The notes: generated by a model from the letters alone, not told the origin. Counted from the first letter of the stretch, positions 8,292 through 15,905 are shown. The stretch is DNA of 36,897 nt from Spirochaetes bacterium ADurb.Bin110 (GCA_002070755.1 MWDY01000172.1:1-36897); one strand, 5' to 3'. Numbers and translations: made by a program.

Positions 8292-8719
8292 ATCTCATCG
8301 AGCTTTGAGACTCTTTCAGCATGGCGCCCTCCCTGGAATTCTGCATGCAAGAAGACGCTCAAGAGTTCCTCGACAGGCTCTTTGTAATCCACACGGCCGC
8401 CAAAAGCGAGGAAATTGGCATTATTGTGCTCTTTTGCCATGCGGGCGGTATAGCTATCGTGAATGAGTGCACAGCGAATACCTTTGAATCTATTGGCGGC
8501 AATCGATATGCCAATGCCTGTACCACAGCATACTATGCCCAAATCGTAACTGCCCCTAAAATATTCTTTTACGGCTAAGGCTGCCTGATCAGGATAATCG
8601 ACGCGATCTTCGGTATCGACACCGAGATTGACAACCTGCTGCCCCTGGCTTTGGAGCCAGCGCAAAAGGCGGAATTTTAGCGCTACAGCGCCATGATCGT
8701 TGGCTATCAAGATTTTCAT
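8288..8719 (-). CDS. rpiB: Ribose-5-phosphate isomerase B
   Basis: Interconverts ribose 5-phosphate and ribulose 5-phosphate in the non-oxidative pentose phosphate pathway. The 143-residue length is standard for RpiB. Visible are the N-terminal IANDHGAVALK (substrate residues D8 and H9), the catalytic C65 and anion-binding CCGTGIGISIAANR (64-77), and the KEHNNANFLAFGGR block (96-109). Related galactose-6-phosphate or allose-phosphate isomerases share the fold, but the complete RpiB motifs and single-gene arrangement favour RpiB. No SD precedes the start. A TTGACC-17-TACTCT promoter-like pair ends six bases upstream, so it may be transcribed separately from the MTA phosphorylase gene 68 bp upstream. 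The TAG stop shares bases with the TAA of the convergent MBL gene. Confidence 0.92.
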   Translation of the reverse strand: MKILIANDHGAVALKFRLLRWLQSQGQQVVNLGVDTEDRVDYPDQAALAVKEYFRGSYDLGIVCCGTGIGISIAANRFKGIRCALIHDSYTARMAKEHNNANFLAFGGRVDYKEPVEELLSVFLHAEFQGGRHAERVSKLDEI

Positions 8720-8725
8720 GAGGAC

Positions 8726-8754
8726 AGAGTAATTAGCAAGGCTAACAGGGTCAA
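8726..8754 (-). promoter_or_regulatory. Putative near-leaderless promoter of rpiB
   Basis: On the minus strand TTGACC (8749-8754), a 17-bp spacer and TACTCT (8726-8731) end six bases before the ATG at 8719. The -35 is good; the -10 matches only 3 of 6. Confidence 0.35.
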
Positions 8755-8787
8755 GCTAGGCTGCTCACATCTAGTTGCCTATAGAGT

Positions 8788-9648
8788 CTATAGCTCAGGG
8801 AGTATTGTTCGGAGTTTTGCCATGGTTTCTGGATTGCGCTTTGATGGGGCAGTCATAATGGAACCCCTCATGGCGGTATGACAGCTGCAATCAACATCTT
8901 TACTTAAGGCTGGGACCACTTCCAGGATTAATGCCTTGGCATGAGCTGAGTTTGCATTGAGGTTTTTTACGACCATATCGACCGTCACATCTGCGTGGTC
9001 TATTTTCCAGCAGTCGTAATCTGTCGCCATACAGACCATTGCATAACAGATCTCGGCTTCGCGTGCCAATTTTGCCTCCGGCAGCACGCTCATGTTGATG
9101 ATTCCAGCGCCCCAGGAACGGTAAAGCTGGCTCTCTGCCCTTGTCGAGAAGGCAGGCCCTTCCATACAGATTAGCGTTTCATTGGTATGCAGACGCAACC
9201 CTCGCCCTAAAATGAAAGGCTCTATAATCGAACAAAGGCGCATGCAAAAGGGATCAGCAAAGCTCAAATGAGCGACAATGCCTTCTCCGAAAAAGCTGGA
9301 GCCTGGTCTGTCCTTGGTTCTATCTATGATTTGAGAGGGCAATACGAAATCGCGTGGATGAATATCCTCCTTGAGGCTCCCAACCGCAGAGAATGCTATG
9401 ATCTCACGGACACCGAGCATTTTTAGGGCCGCAATATTGGCTCTCGAATTGACTTCAGTGGGCAGAAGAAAATGCCCTTTTCCATGGCGAGGCAGGAAGG
9501 CTGTCTTGACACCTCCAATATCCGCAATGGTGATGTCGTCGGAGGGAGATCCCCAAGGAGTATCTATTTTGATTTCTTCGACTACCTTTGCTCCCTCGAT
9601 TTCATACAGGCCTGATCCGCCAATTATACCCACCTTTGCTTTTTCCAT
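8788..9648 (-). CDS. mtnP: S-methyl-5'-thioadenosine phosphorylase
   Basis: Cleaves methylthioadenosine with phosphate to adenine and methylthioribose 1-phosphate, removing a polyamine/SAM by-product. In the 286-residue form the phosphate site is IIGGSGLY (8-15) and PRHGKGH (53-59), followed by FSTRAE (167-172) and NMSVLPEAKLAREAEICYAM (185-204). The NMS and the TDYDCW aspartates (D210, D212) are the adenine-recognising signature of MTA phosphorylase rather than guanosine/inosine phosphorylase. A C-terminal CSC pair is present, as in some thermophilic MTA phosphorylases. The start at 9648 is chosen because GGGAGG lies eight bases upstream and the protein then begins at the first beta strand; an upstream in-frame ATG at 9678 is less supported. 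It lies 48 bp after the dehydratase activase gene. Other methionine-salvage genes are not in the window. Confidence 0.9.
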   Translation of the reverse strand: MEKAKVGIIGGSGLYEIEGAKVVEEIKIDTPWGSPSDDITIADIGGVKTAFLPRHGKGHFLLPTEVNSRANIAALKMLGVREIIAFSAVGSLKEDIHPRDFVLPSQIIDRTKDRPGSSFFGEGIVAHLSFADPFCMRLCSIIEPFILGRGLRLHTNETLICMEGPAFSTRAESQLYRSWGAGIINMSVLPEAKLAREAEICYAMVCMATDYDCWKIDHADVTVDMVVKNLNANSAHAKALILEVVPALSKDVDCSCHTAMRGSIMTAPSKRNPETMAKLRTILPEL

Positions 9649-9696
9649 GCTCTTTCCCTCCCTTATTGCTATATTCATTTATTGCAAAGAGACTGC

Positions 9697-11421
9697 CTAT
9701 GTTTCCATCAATTCTAGAGCAGATAACGCGGCGCCAAGAGCACCGCAGAGCTCCGGTATTTCAGAGATAATGAGGCGTTCGCCGAGCTTTGTTTCGAGTT
9801 CTCTAACTACACCGGTATTTCGGGCTACGCCTCCTGTCATCATATATGGCGCCTGGCCTCCTGCTCTGCTGATCATCGAAGTTATTCTCGAAGCGATCGA
9901 TTTATTGAGCCCGTGCACTATGTCTGCAATAGAGCGATTGTCCGCGATAAGCGAGACGACTTCGGATTCCGCGAAAACCGTACACATGCTCGAGATCGTA
10001 AGGTCGCTTTTCCATGCTAGGCCAGTGCGGACCATATTGTCGATATCGAGCTCGAGGGCTCTAGCCATCATCTCGAGAAAGCGCCCTGTGCCTGCTGCGC
10101 ATTTGTCATTCATGACGAAATTGACAACGCTGCCTTCATTGTCTATGCGTATAATCTTGCTGTCTTGTCCGCCTATATCCACTATGGTGCGAATAGTGGG
10201 ATCGAGAAAAAATGCGCCTTTTGCGTGACAGGTTATCTCGGTTTTGCTGTTTGTTGCGAATGCTATATTGTTTCGCCCATAGCCTGTCGAGACAATAGAT
10301 GCCAAGTCGCCCGGTTCTATATCGAGCTGCCGACATGTTTCCTGCAGCGCTTTCCGAGCGCTTTTCTGTGTTTGGGGACCGGTGGATACTAAGCTCGAAG
10401 CGAGAATTTTCCTATTTCGATCTATGACAACCATCTTTGTCGTGGTAGAGCCACTATCGATTCCTCCAAAAAGGGCCGGGTGCTTTGACTGTTGGCTCTT
10501 AGCCTCCCGCGGCTTTTCGCTGCGCGCATGCAAATTTTCAAGGAAAGCTTCGAGGCGCGTAGAGAGCTGGCCTTCGGATTGGGGGGTAAAATCGGATTCG
10601 ATCTTCAAGATAGGTAGACTTACTTCTTTTTTTACGCGGGCATAATCAAAACTATAATAGTCGCAAAATTTGACGGTATTATAGATTATTCCGCAGAGAC
10701 GCTCATTTTCCCAAAGCGCTCTGCGGGGCTCGATATTTGTCATTCGCATACATGGGATAAAATGCAACAACTCTTTTGCATACCAATCCATAAGCTCATC
10801 GAAGCTCATATTTTCAGCATCCGGAGGTAAGAGGCCGAGATGCCGGTTTCCGCCGCACGTGGCATCGATCACGGGATAGGGCACTTTTTCTTTGATGGTC
10901 AAAAGAAGTTCTTGGCTTACGCGCGCTCCTACTATCGCGATGAAAGGGGCCGCAGAATCAAGTTCTTCAGGTTCGAAGGGAGCATCAGAAGAAGCCCCAG
11001 AAAAAGCATTAAAAGAAGAATCGGAAGATTCTCTGCATGCTTCCAGGAATCGCTGTCGATCAAAGGAGACAGGATGATGTTCTATGTAGCGTTGGGTCAG
11101 GCGGGCGAGCTCTTTTTTGACATTTTCTTGTGCGCAGCCATCATCTATGTGTGGAAGATCTAATAAGAACAGAAATCGATGGGATTTCTGCGCAAGCAGA
11201 ACATCGTATGCCCTACGAATGGAATCGCAACAGTTTACCAAGACAAGCTCGTCCAGCTCAGAGCTATGCAGCAAGAAGGCCTTTGCATGGCAGCAAAGGT
11301 TTGGATGGGTCCATTTCTCGGCGTATTCGAAATCCGTAACTTCATGGTTAAGCAACTCTGCGTTCTCTCTTAAGGCATATAAGAGTTCTATAGGCGTGTA
11401 TTTGCAAGTATAGCCAATCAT
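9697..11421 (-). CDS. Fusion: 2-hydroxyacyl-CoA dehydratase-like subunit plus ATPase activase
   Basis: The 574-residue protein joins two halves of one machine. Residues 1-300 resemble the HgdB/BcrB D-component. They begin MIGYTCKYTPIELLYAL, have NLCCHAK (C43, C44) and NCCDSIRR (C64, C65), then ATCGG (C189) and the family hallmark CGIIYNTVKFCDYYSFDYARVKKE (C243, C253), and end DFTPQSEGQLSTRLEAFLE. Residues 316-574 are a BcrAD/BadFG/HgdC ATPase: GGIDSGSTTTK (319-329), STGYGRN, DIGGQDSK (415-422), NDKCAAGTGRFLE with C441, MCTVFAESEV with C480, and TGGVARN. C441 and C480 are the ligands of the [4Fe-4S] cluster bridging an activase dimer. The family couples ATP hydrolysis to low-potential electron transfer into the dehydratase cluster. 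The start overlaps the preceding dehydratase gene by ATGA. The substrate is unknown; it could also belong to the double-cubane-cluster reductase group. Confidence 0.85.
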   Translation of the reverse strand: MIGYTCKYTPIELLYALRENAELLNHEVTDFEYAEKWTHPNLCCHAKAFLLHSSELDELVLVNCCDSIRRAYDVLLAQKSHRFLFLLDLPHIDDGCAQENVKKELARLTQRYIEHHPVSFDRQRFLEACRESSDSSFNAFSGASSDAPFEPEELDSAAPFIAIVGARVSQELLLTIKEKVPYPVIDATCGGNRHLGLLPPDAENMSFDELMDWYAKELLHFIPCMRMTNIEPRRALWENERLCGIIYNTVKFCDYYSFDYARVKKEVSLPILKIESDFTPQSEGQLSTRLEAFLENLHARSEKPREAKSQQSKHPALFGGIDSGSTTTKMVVIDRNRKILASSLVSTGPQTQKSARKALQETCRQLDIEPGDLASIVSTGYGRNNIAFATNSKTEITCHAKGAFFLDPTIRTIVDIGGQDSKIIRIDNEGSVVNFVMNDKCAAGTGRFLEMMARALELDIDNMVRTGLAWKSDLTISSMCTVFAESEVVSLIADNRSIADIVHGLNKSIASRITSMISRAGGQAPYMMTGGVARNTGVVRELETKLGERLIISEIPELCGALGAALSALELMET

Positions 11422-12689
11422 CGCATTGCCTCAAGCTGTTCGAGAAAAGCATTTACCCGAGTCACCATTTGACCATCAGATACATTGCGTGGATCGCAGC
11501 CATCTCCATCGAGCACTAGAGTTGGGAAACCCTCCTCTTCGAGAGCCATTTTTGCTAATTGAGACATGCCCATTGTCTGCTTGCATCCCCACTGGCCAAA
11601 CACAATTACGCCATCGGCTCGCAGCTCTTTTGCGTAGGCTATGGCTGCATCGATCCGCCTCTGCGCGCCTCCATTGTTGATATTATATACTAAGCGCTTG
11701 GCCATGCTTTCGTATGGTTTTTCCGGATCCATATCTATGAGTGTATCATAAGTCATATCGCTTGCTAGGATCTCGGAACGCTCGTTGTTTTCAAGAAGAG
11801 CCCTAATAGAATCTTGCCAACTGGGGAGAGTGTGCAGCCAAAGAATGCGTTTTTTTCTTCGATCTAGAGAGGCTTTCTGCGCTAATTCTTTTATTGCAAT
11901 AGCGTATTGTTCGCTTTCGAATGTTCCCAGAAACACATGCGTCGCAACAAGAGAAAGCAGTTCTCCAGTCATGGAGATAGGGAGCGAGGTCCTTGCGCGA
12001 ATTTTCAAGTATTCTCGATAGGCTTTGATAGTGCGATTGGCCCTATCGACAATGTCTCGAAGCTTCGATTCAGACATAGAACTGTGCAAGAGATCCTCTA
12101 GAAGGACAGTGAAATATCTGAGTTGGGAAGCTACATAGTGTACAGACTCCTTGCCTACTGTATGAGGCACGTCGACTATGAAATGCGGGCTGCCATATTC
12201 TTCGGCAAGGCACCTGAAGGATAGCTGATTAGCATCGCAGGCCAAAGTAGTATTGGCGATAAGCAGTGGCTTAGGAAGCACTCCTGTCCTAGCCGTACCG
12301 ATCATGATTTTATGATAAGAGCACAGGCTTTCGGATATACCTATAGCTTCCGTGGATTCTGCAAATATCTCCCCACAGTCCGAATTTGCAATGTATACGG
12401 ACAATGCTTCCGGAAATACGGGCACAATATCCATTGCGTATAGTAGCTCGCATGGAAAGAAGATATTGACCATGGCACTGCGCGACGAATCCCTAAAAGA
12501 GTGGCTCATGTTTCTGCTTATTGCAGCGTTCATGCGAGCATACACCCCTTTTAGTCCTTTGCCACCAAAAGATGCGTCCTTCCAGCCATTGAGCGCATAG
12601 CCTGCAGCTAGAAGATTACGAGAACGCTGAGGATCTTCAGGGACCTGGCTCGAAACGACTCTGCCGAATCTATGAACAATGGGATTCAT
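11418..12689 (-). CDS. 2-hydroxyacyl-CoA dehydratase family (HgdB-like) Fe-S protein
   Basis: An oxygen-sensitive Fe-S protein of the family that dehydrates 2-hydroxyacyl-CoAs, reduces benzoyl-CoA or carries a double-cubane cluster. The 423 residues include IFFPCELLYAMDIVPVFPE (76-94, C80), CSYHK (C123), LACDANQLSFRCLAEEYG (C151, C160), FGQWGCKQTMGMSQL (C369) and LVLDGDGCDPRN (C398), all characteristic blocks. It overlaps the activase fusion by 4 bp (ATGA) and is probably coupled to it. The two products offer two dehydratase-like halves plus one activase, so a heterodimeric core is plausible. The start at 12689 has no SD. It lies 13 bp from the tRNA-Thr 3' end and a TATGAT hexamer abuts the tRNA, so the gene may be transcribed leaderless or from the tRNA promoter. 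A start at Met53 is possible but less likely. No acyl-CoA ligase or CoA-transferase is nearby. Confidence 0.83.
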   Translation of the reverse strand: MNPIVHRFGRVVSSQVPEDPQRSRNLLAAGYALNGWKDASFGGKGLKGVYARMNAAISRNMSHSFRDSSRSAMVNIFFPCELLYAMDIVPVFPEALSVYIANSDCGEIFAESTEAIGISESLCSYHKIMIGTARTGVLPKPLLIANTTLACDANQLSFRCLAEEYGSPHFIVDVPHTVGKESVHYVASQLRYFTVLLEDLLHSSMSESKLRDIVDRANRTIKAYREYLKIRARTSLPISMTGELLSLVATHVFLGTFESEQYAIAIKELAQKASLDRRKKRILWLHTLPSWQDSIRALLENNERSEILASDMTYDTLIDMDPEKPYESMAKRLVYNINNGGAQRRIDAAIAYAKELRADGVIVFGQWGCKQTMGMSQLAKMALEEEGFPTLVLDGDGCDPRNVSDGQMVTRVNAFLEQLEAMR

Positions 12690-12697
12690 GCTACAGC

Positions 12698-12703
12698 ATC
12701 ATA
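12698..12703 (-). promoter_or_regulatory. -10-like hexamer joined to the tRNA-Thr 3' end
   Basis: TATGAT (5 of 6 matches) on the minus strand begins at the tRNA discriminator base and ends 8 nt before the dehydratase ATG at 12689. The -35 region would lie within the T arm of the tRNA and matches poorly. Confidence 0.35.
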
Positions 12704-12775
12704 GCCGAGATCGGGAATCGAACCCGACACCTGCGCATTACGAGTGCGCCGCTCTGCCAGATGAGCTATCTCGGC
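12703..12775 (-). tRNA. tRNA-Thr (anticodon CGU)
   Basis: The 73-nt minus-strand sequence folds as a complete cloverleaf. The acceptor stem is GCCGAGA/TCTCGGC, the D arm is GCTC-ATCTGGCA-GAGC, and the anticodon stem is GCGCA/TGCGC around loop CTCGTAA, giving anticodon CGU for ACG codons. The variable loop is AGGTG and the T arm is TCGGG-TTCGATT-CCCGA. The discriminator base is U and CCA is not encoded. It has its own promoter at 12793-12822 and no visible terminator before the dehydratase gene 13 bp downstream. Confidence 0.97.
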
Positions 12776-12792
12776 TTGGTGAGAACGAGCGT

Positions 12793-12822
12793 ACTATAGC
12801 AGAAGCAAGCCAAAAAAATCAA
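12793..12822 (-). promoter_or_regulatory. Promoter of tRNA-Thr
   Basis: On the minus strand TTGATT (12817-12822), an 18-bp spacer and TATAGT (12793-12798) lie 17 bp before the mature tRNA 5' end, giving a short 5' leader. Confidence 0.6.
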
Positions 12823-12862
12823 GGCAAGGTCAATTATTATGTTGCTTTTCTGCGCTTATGAT

Positions 12863-13777
12863 TTATCTATTGAAAGCTTGTCTCGCCAGTTCAGCTGCTC
12901 CAAGTACGCCAGCCTCGTTGCCAAGCTTTGCTTTGGCGAGAAAAAGTCTTATTGCTTCCGTGCTGCTCAAGGCTTGGATATACCCACCCAGAAGCTCTCT
13001 CATCCGCTTGCCAGCCATATCGAGCAAGCCTTCGCGAAGGCCAATCCCACCGCCTACTATTATGCGATCTGGTGCGACAGTTAGCGCAATATTGGCAAGA
13101 GTAAATGCAAGGTATTCAGCTTCGAGTCGCCAGGCAGGGTGTTTTATCGGCAAATTTTCTGGAGCTTCTCCCCAGCGAGCAGCTATTGCTGGTCCACTAG
13201 CCAGCCCTTCCAAACAATCGCCATGATAAATGCAGAGGCCTTCGAAGTCGTCGAGTCTAGAGTCTATTGTCCTGGCTCTTGGAACCCGCATATGCCCCAT
13301 TTCAGGATGGAAGGATGCGCGCACAGGAATACCATCGATGACAATACCCGCTCCAATTCCCGTTCCTATTGTGATATATACGCAGCAATGCGTTCCTCGC
13401 CCTGCTCCCCATTTCCATTCGCCAAGGCCAGCAGCGGCTACATCAGTTTCTAGCCTGAGAGGAACTCCTAGTTCTCTGTGCAATCTCTGTGCGATATCTA
13501 TATCGCACCAACCTGGTTTTGGCGTCTTTAGTAGATAACCCCAACGAGGGCTTTCGCAATTGCATTCAATGGGGCCGAACATTCCTAGACCAGTGCATTC
13601 AATCCCAGAGCCTTTGAAGAAACGGATAACCGCATCGAGAGTCGACTCGGGATCTGTAGTCAGGATACGCTCCATCTTTAAGATTCGAGGAGGCTTTTCT
13701 GGATTATTTGAATCATCGAATTGCAGAACGGCACAAACAAATTTTGTTCCGCCGCCTTCAATTGCACCTACTATCAT
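12863..13777 (-). CDS. ROK-family sugar kinase, fructokinase-like
   Basis: A cytoplasmic ATP-dependent hexose kinase, probably acting on fructose or mannose. The 304 residues show the ROK phosphate loop AIEGGGTKF (5-13), catalytic D112 in LETDVAAAGLGE, the ATP-site TIGTGIGAG (136-144) and the ROK zinc site with H157/H162 in HPEMGHM, C182, H185 and C188. The following CLEGLASGPAIAARWG and C-terminal RIIVGGGIG match the fructokinase subgroup (YdhR/GmuE-like) more closely than glucokinase. No N-terminal HTH is present, so it is a kinase rather than a NagC-type repressor. AGGA precedes the start. Only nine bases separate it from the GNAT-like gene upstream, so they form an operon. No sugar transporter is nearby to fix the substrate. 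Confidence 0.88.
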   Translation of the reverse strand: MIVGAIEGGGTKFVCAVLQFDDSNNPEKPPRILKMERILTTDPESTLDAVIRFFKGSGIECTGLGMFGPIECNCESPRWGYLLKTPKPGWCDIDIAQRLHRELGVPLRLETDVAAAGLGEWKWGAGRGTHCCVYITIGTGIGAGIVIDGIPVRASFHPEMGHMRVPRARTIDSRLDDFEGLCIYHGDCLEGLASGPAIAARWGEAPENLPIKHPAWRLEAEYLAFTLANIALTVAPDRIIVGGGIGLREGLLDMAGKRMRELLGGYIQALSSTEAIRLFLAKAKLGNEAGVLGAAELARQAFNR

Positions 13778-13786
13778 ATTTTGATC

Positions 13787-14338
13787 CTATTGCTGATTAT
13801 TGGTTTCTTCGGGCAATGATTCCGAAGATAATTCATCCTCGAAAGGCTTCGATATCTTGATAAAATTCGGCGGATTCCGAAAAATGGCTTTTATATAGAA
13901 GAAAAAATCCTCATTTACACCATAAAAGTCAGTAATGTGCCCTATCTGACAATATCCTGCATCTTCCAGAGTGTTTTCTCCCAAGCTGTCCCTTTTGTCA
14001 GTCGACGTTTCAAATCTAATCACCGCAAAGGGCATTTTTTTGAGGAGTTCTTGATCGATCATTTCGAAAAGATGCTGGATTGCGTTTGTGGATCGATAAT
14101 CGCTATCTAGCACGACGAAACGAATATCGAATGTAAAGTTTCGCCCTGCCACCTTATGGATGATTGCAAAAGCGACAAGAGTTTTTCCATCGCGCAGTTC
14201 TAGCAGGGTATAGATCTTGCCTGGCGCTTGCTGCCAATCTTTGAGGATTTCGAGCATAAGGTCGATTTCGACGCCCTTAAATGCTCCAGAGTTGCTTGCA
14301 ACCTGCTCGTATTCCTTAAAATCCAAAGGAGAAAACAT
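13787..14338 (-). CDS. GNAT-like acetyltransferase, function unknown
   Basis: A 183-residue soluble protein. The middle (about 40-110) has the alternating strand pattern of a GNAT fold: TLLELRDGKTLVAFAIIH, then FTFDIRFVVLDSDYRSTNAIQHLFEMID where the acetyl-CoA loop would be. The classical Q/RxxGxG/A loop is not clear, so activity is uncertain. The last 25 residues are acidic and probably disordered. It is the first gene of an operon with the ROK kinase. Transcription probably begins near 14377 from the TTTACA-17-TATAGT promoter. Its SD region (AAAAAGGTAGCTGA) is present as two perfect tandem copies just before the ATG. I do not recognise a specific function. Confidence 0.6.
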   Translation of the reverse strand: MFSPLDFKEYEQVASNSGAFKGVEIDLMLEILKDWQQAPGKIYTLLELRDGKTLVAFAIIHKVAGRNFTFDIRFVVLDSDYRSTNAIQHLFEMIDQELLKKMPFAVIRFETSTDKRDSLGENTLEDAGYCQIGHITDFYGVNEDFFFYIKAIFRNPPNFIKISKPFEDELSSESLPEETNNQQ

Positions 14339-14366
14339 TCAGCTACCTTTTTTCAGCTACCTTTTT
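14339..14366 (-). repeat. Perfect 14-bp tandem duplication of the RBS region
   Basis: TCAGCTACCTTTTT occurs at 14339-14352 and again at 14353-14366 (plus strand). On the minus strand this places two AAAAAGGTAGCTGA units directly upstream of the GNAT start, each with an AAGG core. Only the inner copy is at normal distance. Confidence 0.85.
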
Positions 14367-14383
14367 CCAAATGTTGGCGAATA

Positions 14384-14412
14384 ACTATAAGATATGACTG
14401 CGATTGTGTAAA
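14384..14412 (-). promoter_or_regulatory. Sigma70-like promoter of the GNAT-ROK operon
   Basis: On the minus strand TTTACA (14407-14412), a 17-bp spacer and TATAGT (14384-14389) each match consensus at 5 of 6 positions. The predicted start near 14377 gives a leader of about 38 nt. Confidence 0.7.
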
Positions 14413-14463
14413 CCCATATTTATACAGCAGTATATAATTATGTGAGCCCTATTTTTGCGCACA

Positions 14464-14498
14464 AAATACGATATTTCATGAAAAGTTGCATCGTATTT
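14464..14498. repeat. 9-bp inverted repeat AAATACGAT
   Basis: AAATACGAT (14464-14472) and ATCGTATTT (14490-14498) are perfect arms around a 17-bp spacer, about 50 bp upstream of the GNAT promoter -35. It may be an operator; the AT-rich stem and lack of a T tract argue against a terminator. Confidence 0.45.
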
Positions 14499-14520
14499 AT
14501 AAATATAATAAAACATAGAA

Positions 14521-14543
14521 CGCAGAAAGTTACAGCTTTTGCG
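14521..14543 (-). terminator. Possible weak terminator of pepT
   Basis: Read on the minus strand, CGCAAAAG can pair with CTTTCTGCG with a one-base bulge around a short loop, followed by TTCTATGTTTTATT. It lies 68 bp after the pepT stop. The T tract is interrupted. Confidence 0.35.
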
Positions 14544-14610
14544 GAATATTTATATAATATCTAAGCAACAGCGTTGGTTCTGCTTATTCTTCGGTCTTTT
14601 ATGCTTTAGG

Positions 14611-15867
14611 TTAATCGGCCCAGACCTGTACAAGGTTAAGCAAAGTCTCCACCGAGAGCGCCATCTCTGAGAGAGAAGCCCATTCGAAGCGGCTATGGTA
14701 ATTGTAACCACCTGTAAAAAGGTTTGGAGTAGGGATTCCCATTTCGGTCAAGCGTGAGCCATCTGTGCCACCACGGATTGGCTTCATTATAGGCTCGATA
14801 TTTAAATCCTTTATGGCTTTCTTGAGTTTTTCGAGGACCTCGGGATGGTTATCAAGCTTTTCCTTCATGTTGAGGTACTGTTGCGTAACACTGAGTTCGA
14901 CGTGGCCCTGAGGGAATTGCGCTTCTATGGCTTTAGCAAAAGTCTTTAGTGTGGCTATTCTCTCCTGCATATGGGAAGCCGAAAAATCTCTAAGGTATAC
15001 TTCGACCCATGCGTGTTCGAGGACTCCAGATACTTCGATGGGGCAGTAATAGCCATACCATCCATCGGTGGCTTCTGGGCTCTCCGAACGCGGCAACATG
15101 TCGATAAAGCTTGCCGCCATGGCAACCGCATTGGCGAGTTTTCCGCGAGCAGCACCGATATGAATAACTTTGCCAAAGAAATCAGCCTTTACAACATAAG
15201 CATTGAAACATTCGGCCTCAACTTCGGGCGCTGCACCACCATCGAGGGTGTAACAAGCCTTGGCTCGCGCTTTCTCCAAAGGAAAGAGGTCCATTCCCTT
15301 GCCTGTTTCTTCGTCTGGAGTAAAATATATATCGATAGGCCCATGTTTAAGCTCTGGGTGTTGTAAAAGATAAGCAATGGCCGTCATGATTTCTGCAACG
15401 CCAGCCTTATCATCTGCTCCAAGAAGAGTGGAGCCATCGGTTACCACAATGGTATCCCCAACATGCTCATAGAGATCGAGAAATTCGTTAGGATCGAGCA
15501 TATACTGCTCGGAGAGTCTTATTGCCTTGCCATCGTAATTCTTGATGACACGTGGCTGTACTCCGCTTCCTGAAACATCGCTTGCAGTGTCCATGTGGGC
15601 CATAAGGCCAATGCATGGCACATGTTCCTTGCCTGGGCTCGCAGGTAGACGAGCTATCAAGTAACAATTGCTATCGAGCTCAAGCTCCGAAATGCCAAGC
15701 TCTAGCAGCTCTTGTTCGAGTTTGCGTGCAAGATCCCACTGGCCTTCTGTTGTAGGTGTTTTTTCTGTATGCCGGTTGCTCTGGGTATCGATCTTTGCAT
15801 AGCCGAGAAAACGACCCAGCATTTCTTCCGTGTAGGAACGATTTAGGTAATCGAGTATTGCTGTCAT
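14611..15867 (-). CDS. pepT: Peptidase T (tripeptidase)
   Basis: A cytoplasmic dinuclear-zinc aminopeptidase releasing the N-terminal residue of tripeptides (M20 family). The 418 residues match PepT throughout: SLD-like KIDTQSN (25-31), H91 and D93 in LMAHMDT, GADDKAGVAEI with D152, TPDEETGKGMD with E186 and E187, D209 in CYTLDG, IRGGTDGSRLTEMGIPTPN, and H391 in GGYNYHSRFEW. Length is close to the bacterial family (about 410). The start at 15867 gives eleven to fifteen more residues than E. coli PepT; Met16 (15822) aligns better with the E. coli N-terminus but its only SD, GGAAG, is too close. No SD precedes 15867, but a TTGCGC-17-TCATAT pair ends nine bases upstream. It appears monocistronic. 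Confidence 0.93.
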   Translation of the reverse strand: MTAILDYLNRSYTEEMLGRFLGYAKIDTQSNRHTEKTPTTEGQWDLARKLEQELLELGISELELDSNCYLIARLPASPGKEHVPCIGLMAHMDTASDVSGSGVQPRVIKNYDGKAIRLSEQYMLDPNEFLDLYEHVGDTIVVTDGSTLLGADDKAGVAEIMTAIAYLLQHPELKHGPIDIYFTPDEETGKGMDLFPLEKARAKACYTLDGGAAPEVEAECFNAYVVKADFFGKVIHIGAARGKLANAVAMAASFIDMLPRSESPEATDGWYGYYCPIEVSGVLEHAWVEVYLRDFSASHMQERIATLKTFAKAIEAQFPQGHVELSVTQQYLNMKEKLDNHPEVLEKLKKAIKDLNIEPIMKPIRGGTDGSRLTEMGIPTPNLFTGGYNYHSRFEWASLSEMALSVETLLNLVQVWAD

Positions 15868-15876
15868 GATAGTTCA

Positions 15877-15905
15877 ATATGACATCTGGATGATGGTTTG
15901 CGCAA
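15877..15905 (-). promoter_or_regulatory. Putative near-leaderless promoter of pepT
   Basis: On the minus strand TTGCGC (15900-15905), a 17-bp spacer and TCATAT (15877-15882) end nine bases before the ATG at 15867. The match is modest. Confidence 0.3.

Noticed and set aside
9371..10228. Plus-strand open frame of 285 codons
   Set aside because: Antisense to mtnP and the dehydratase/activase gene, both with intact family motifs; Ser/Pro/Arg-rich shadow sequence.
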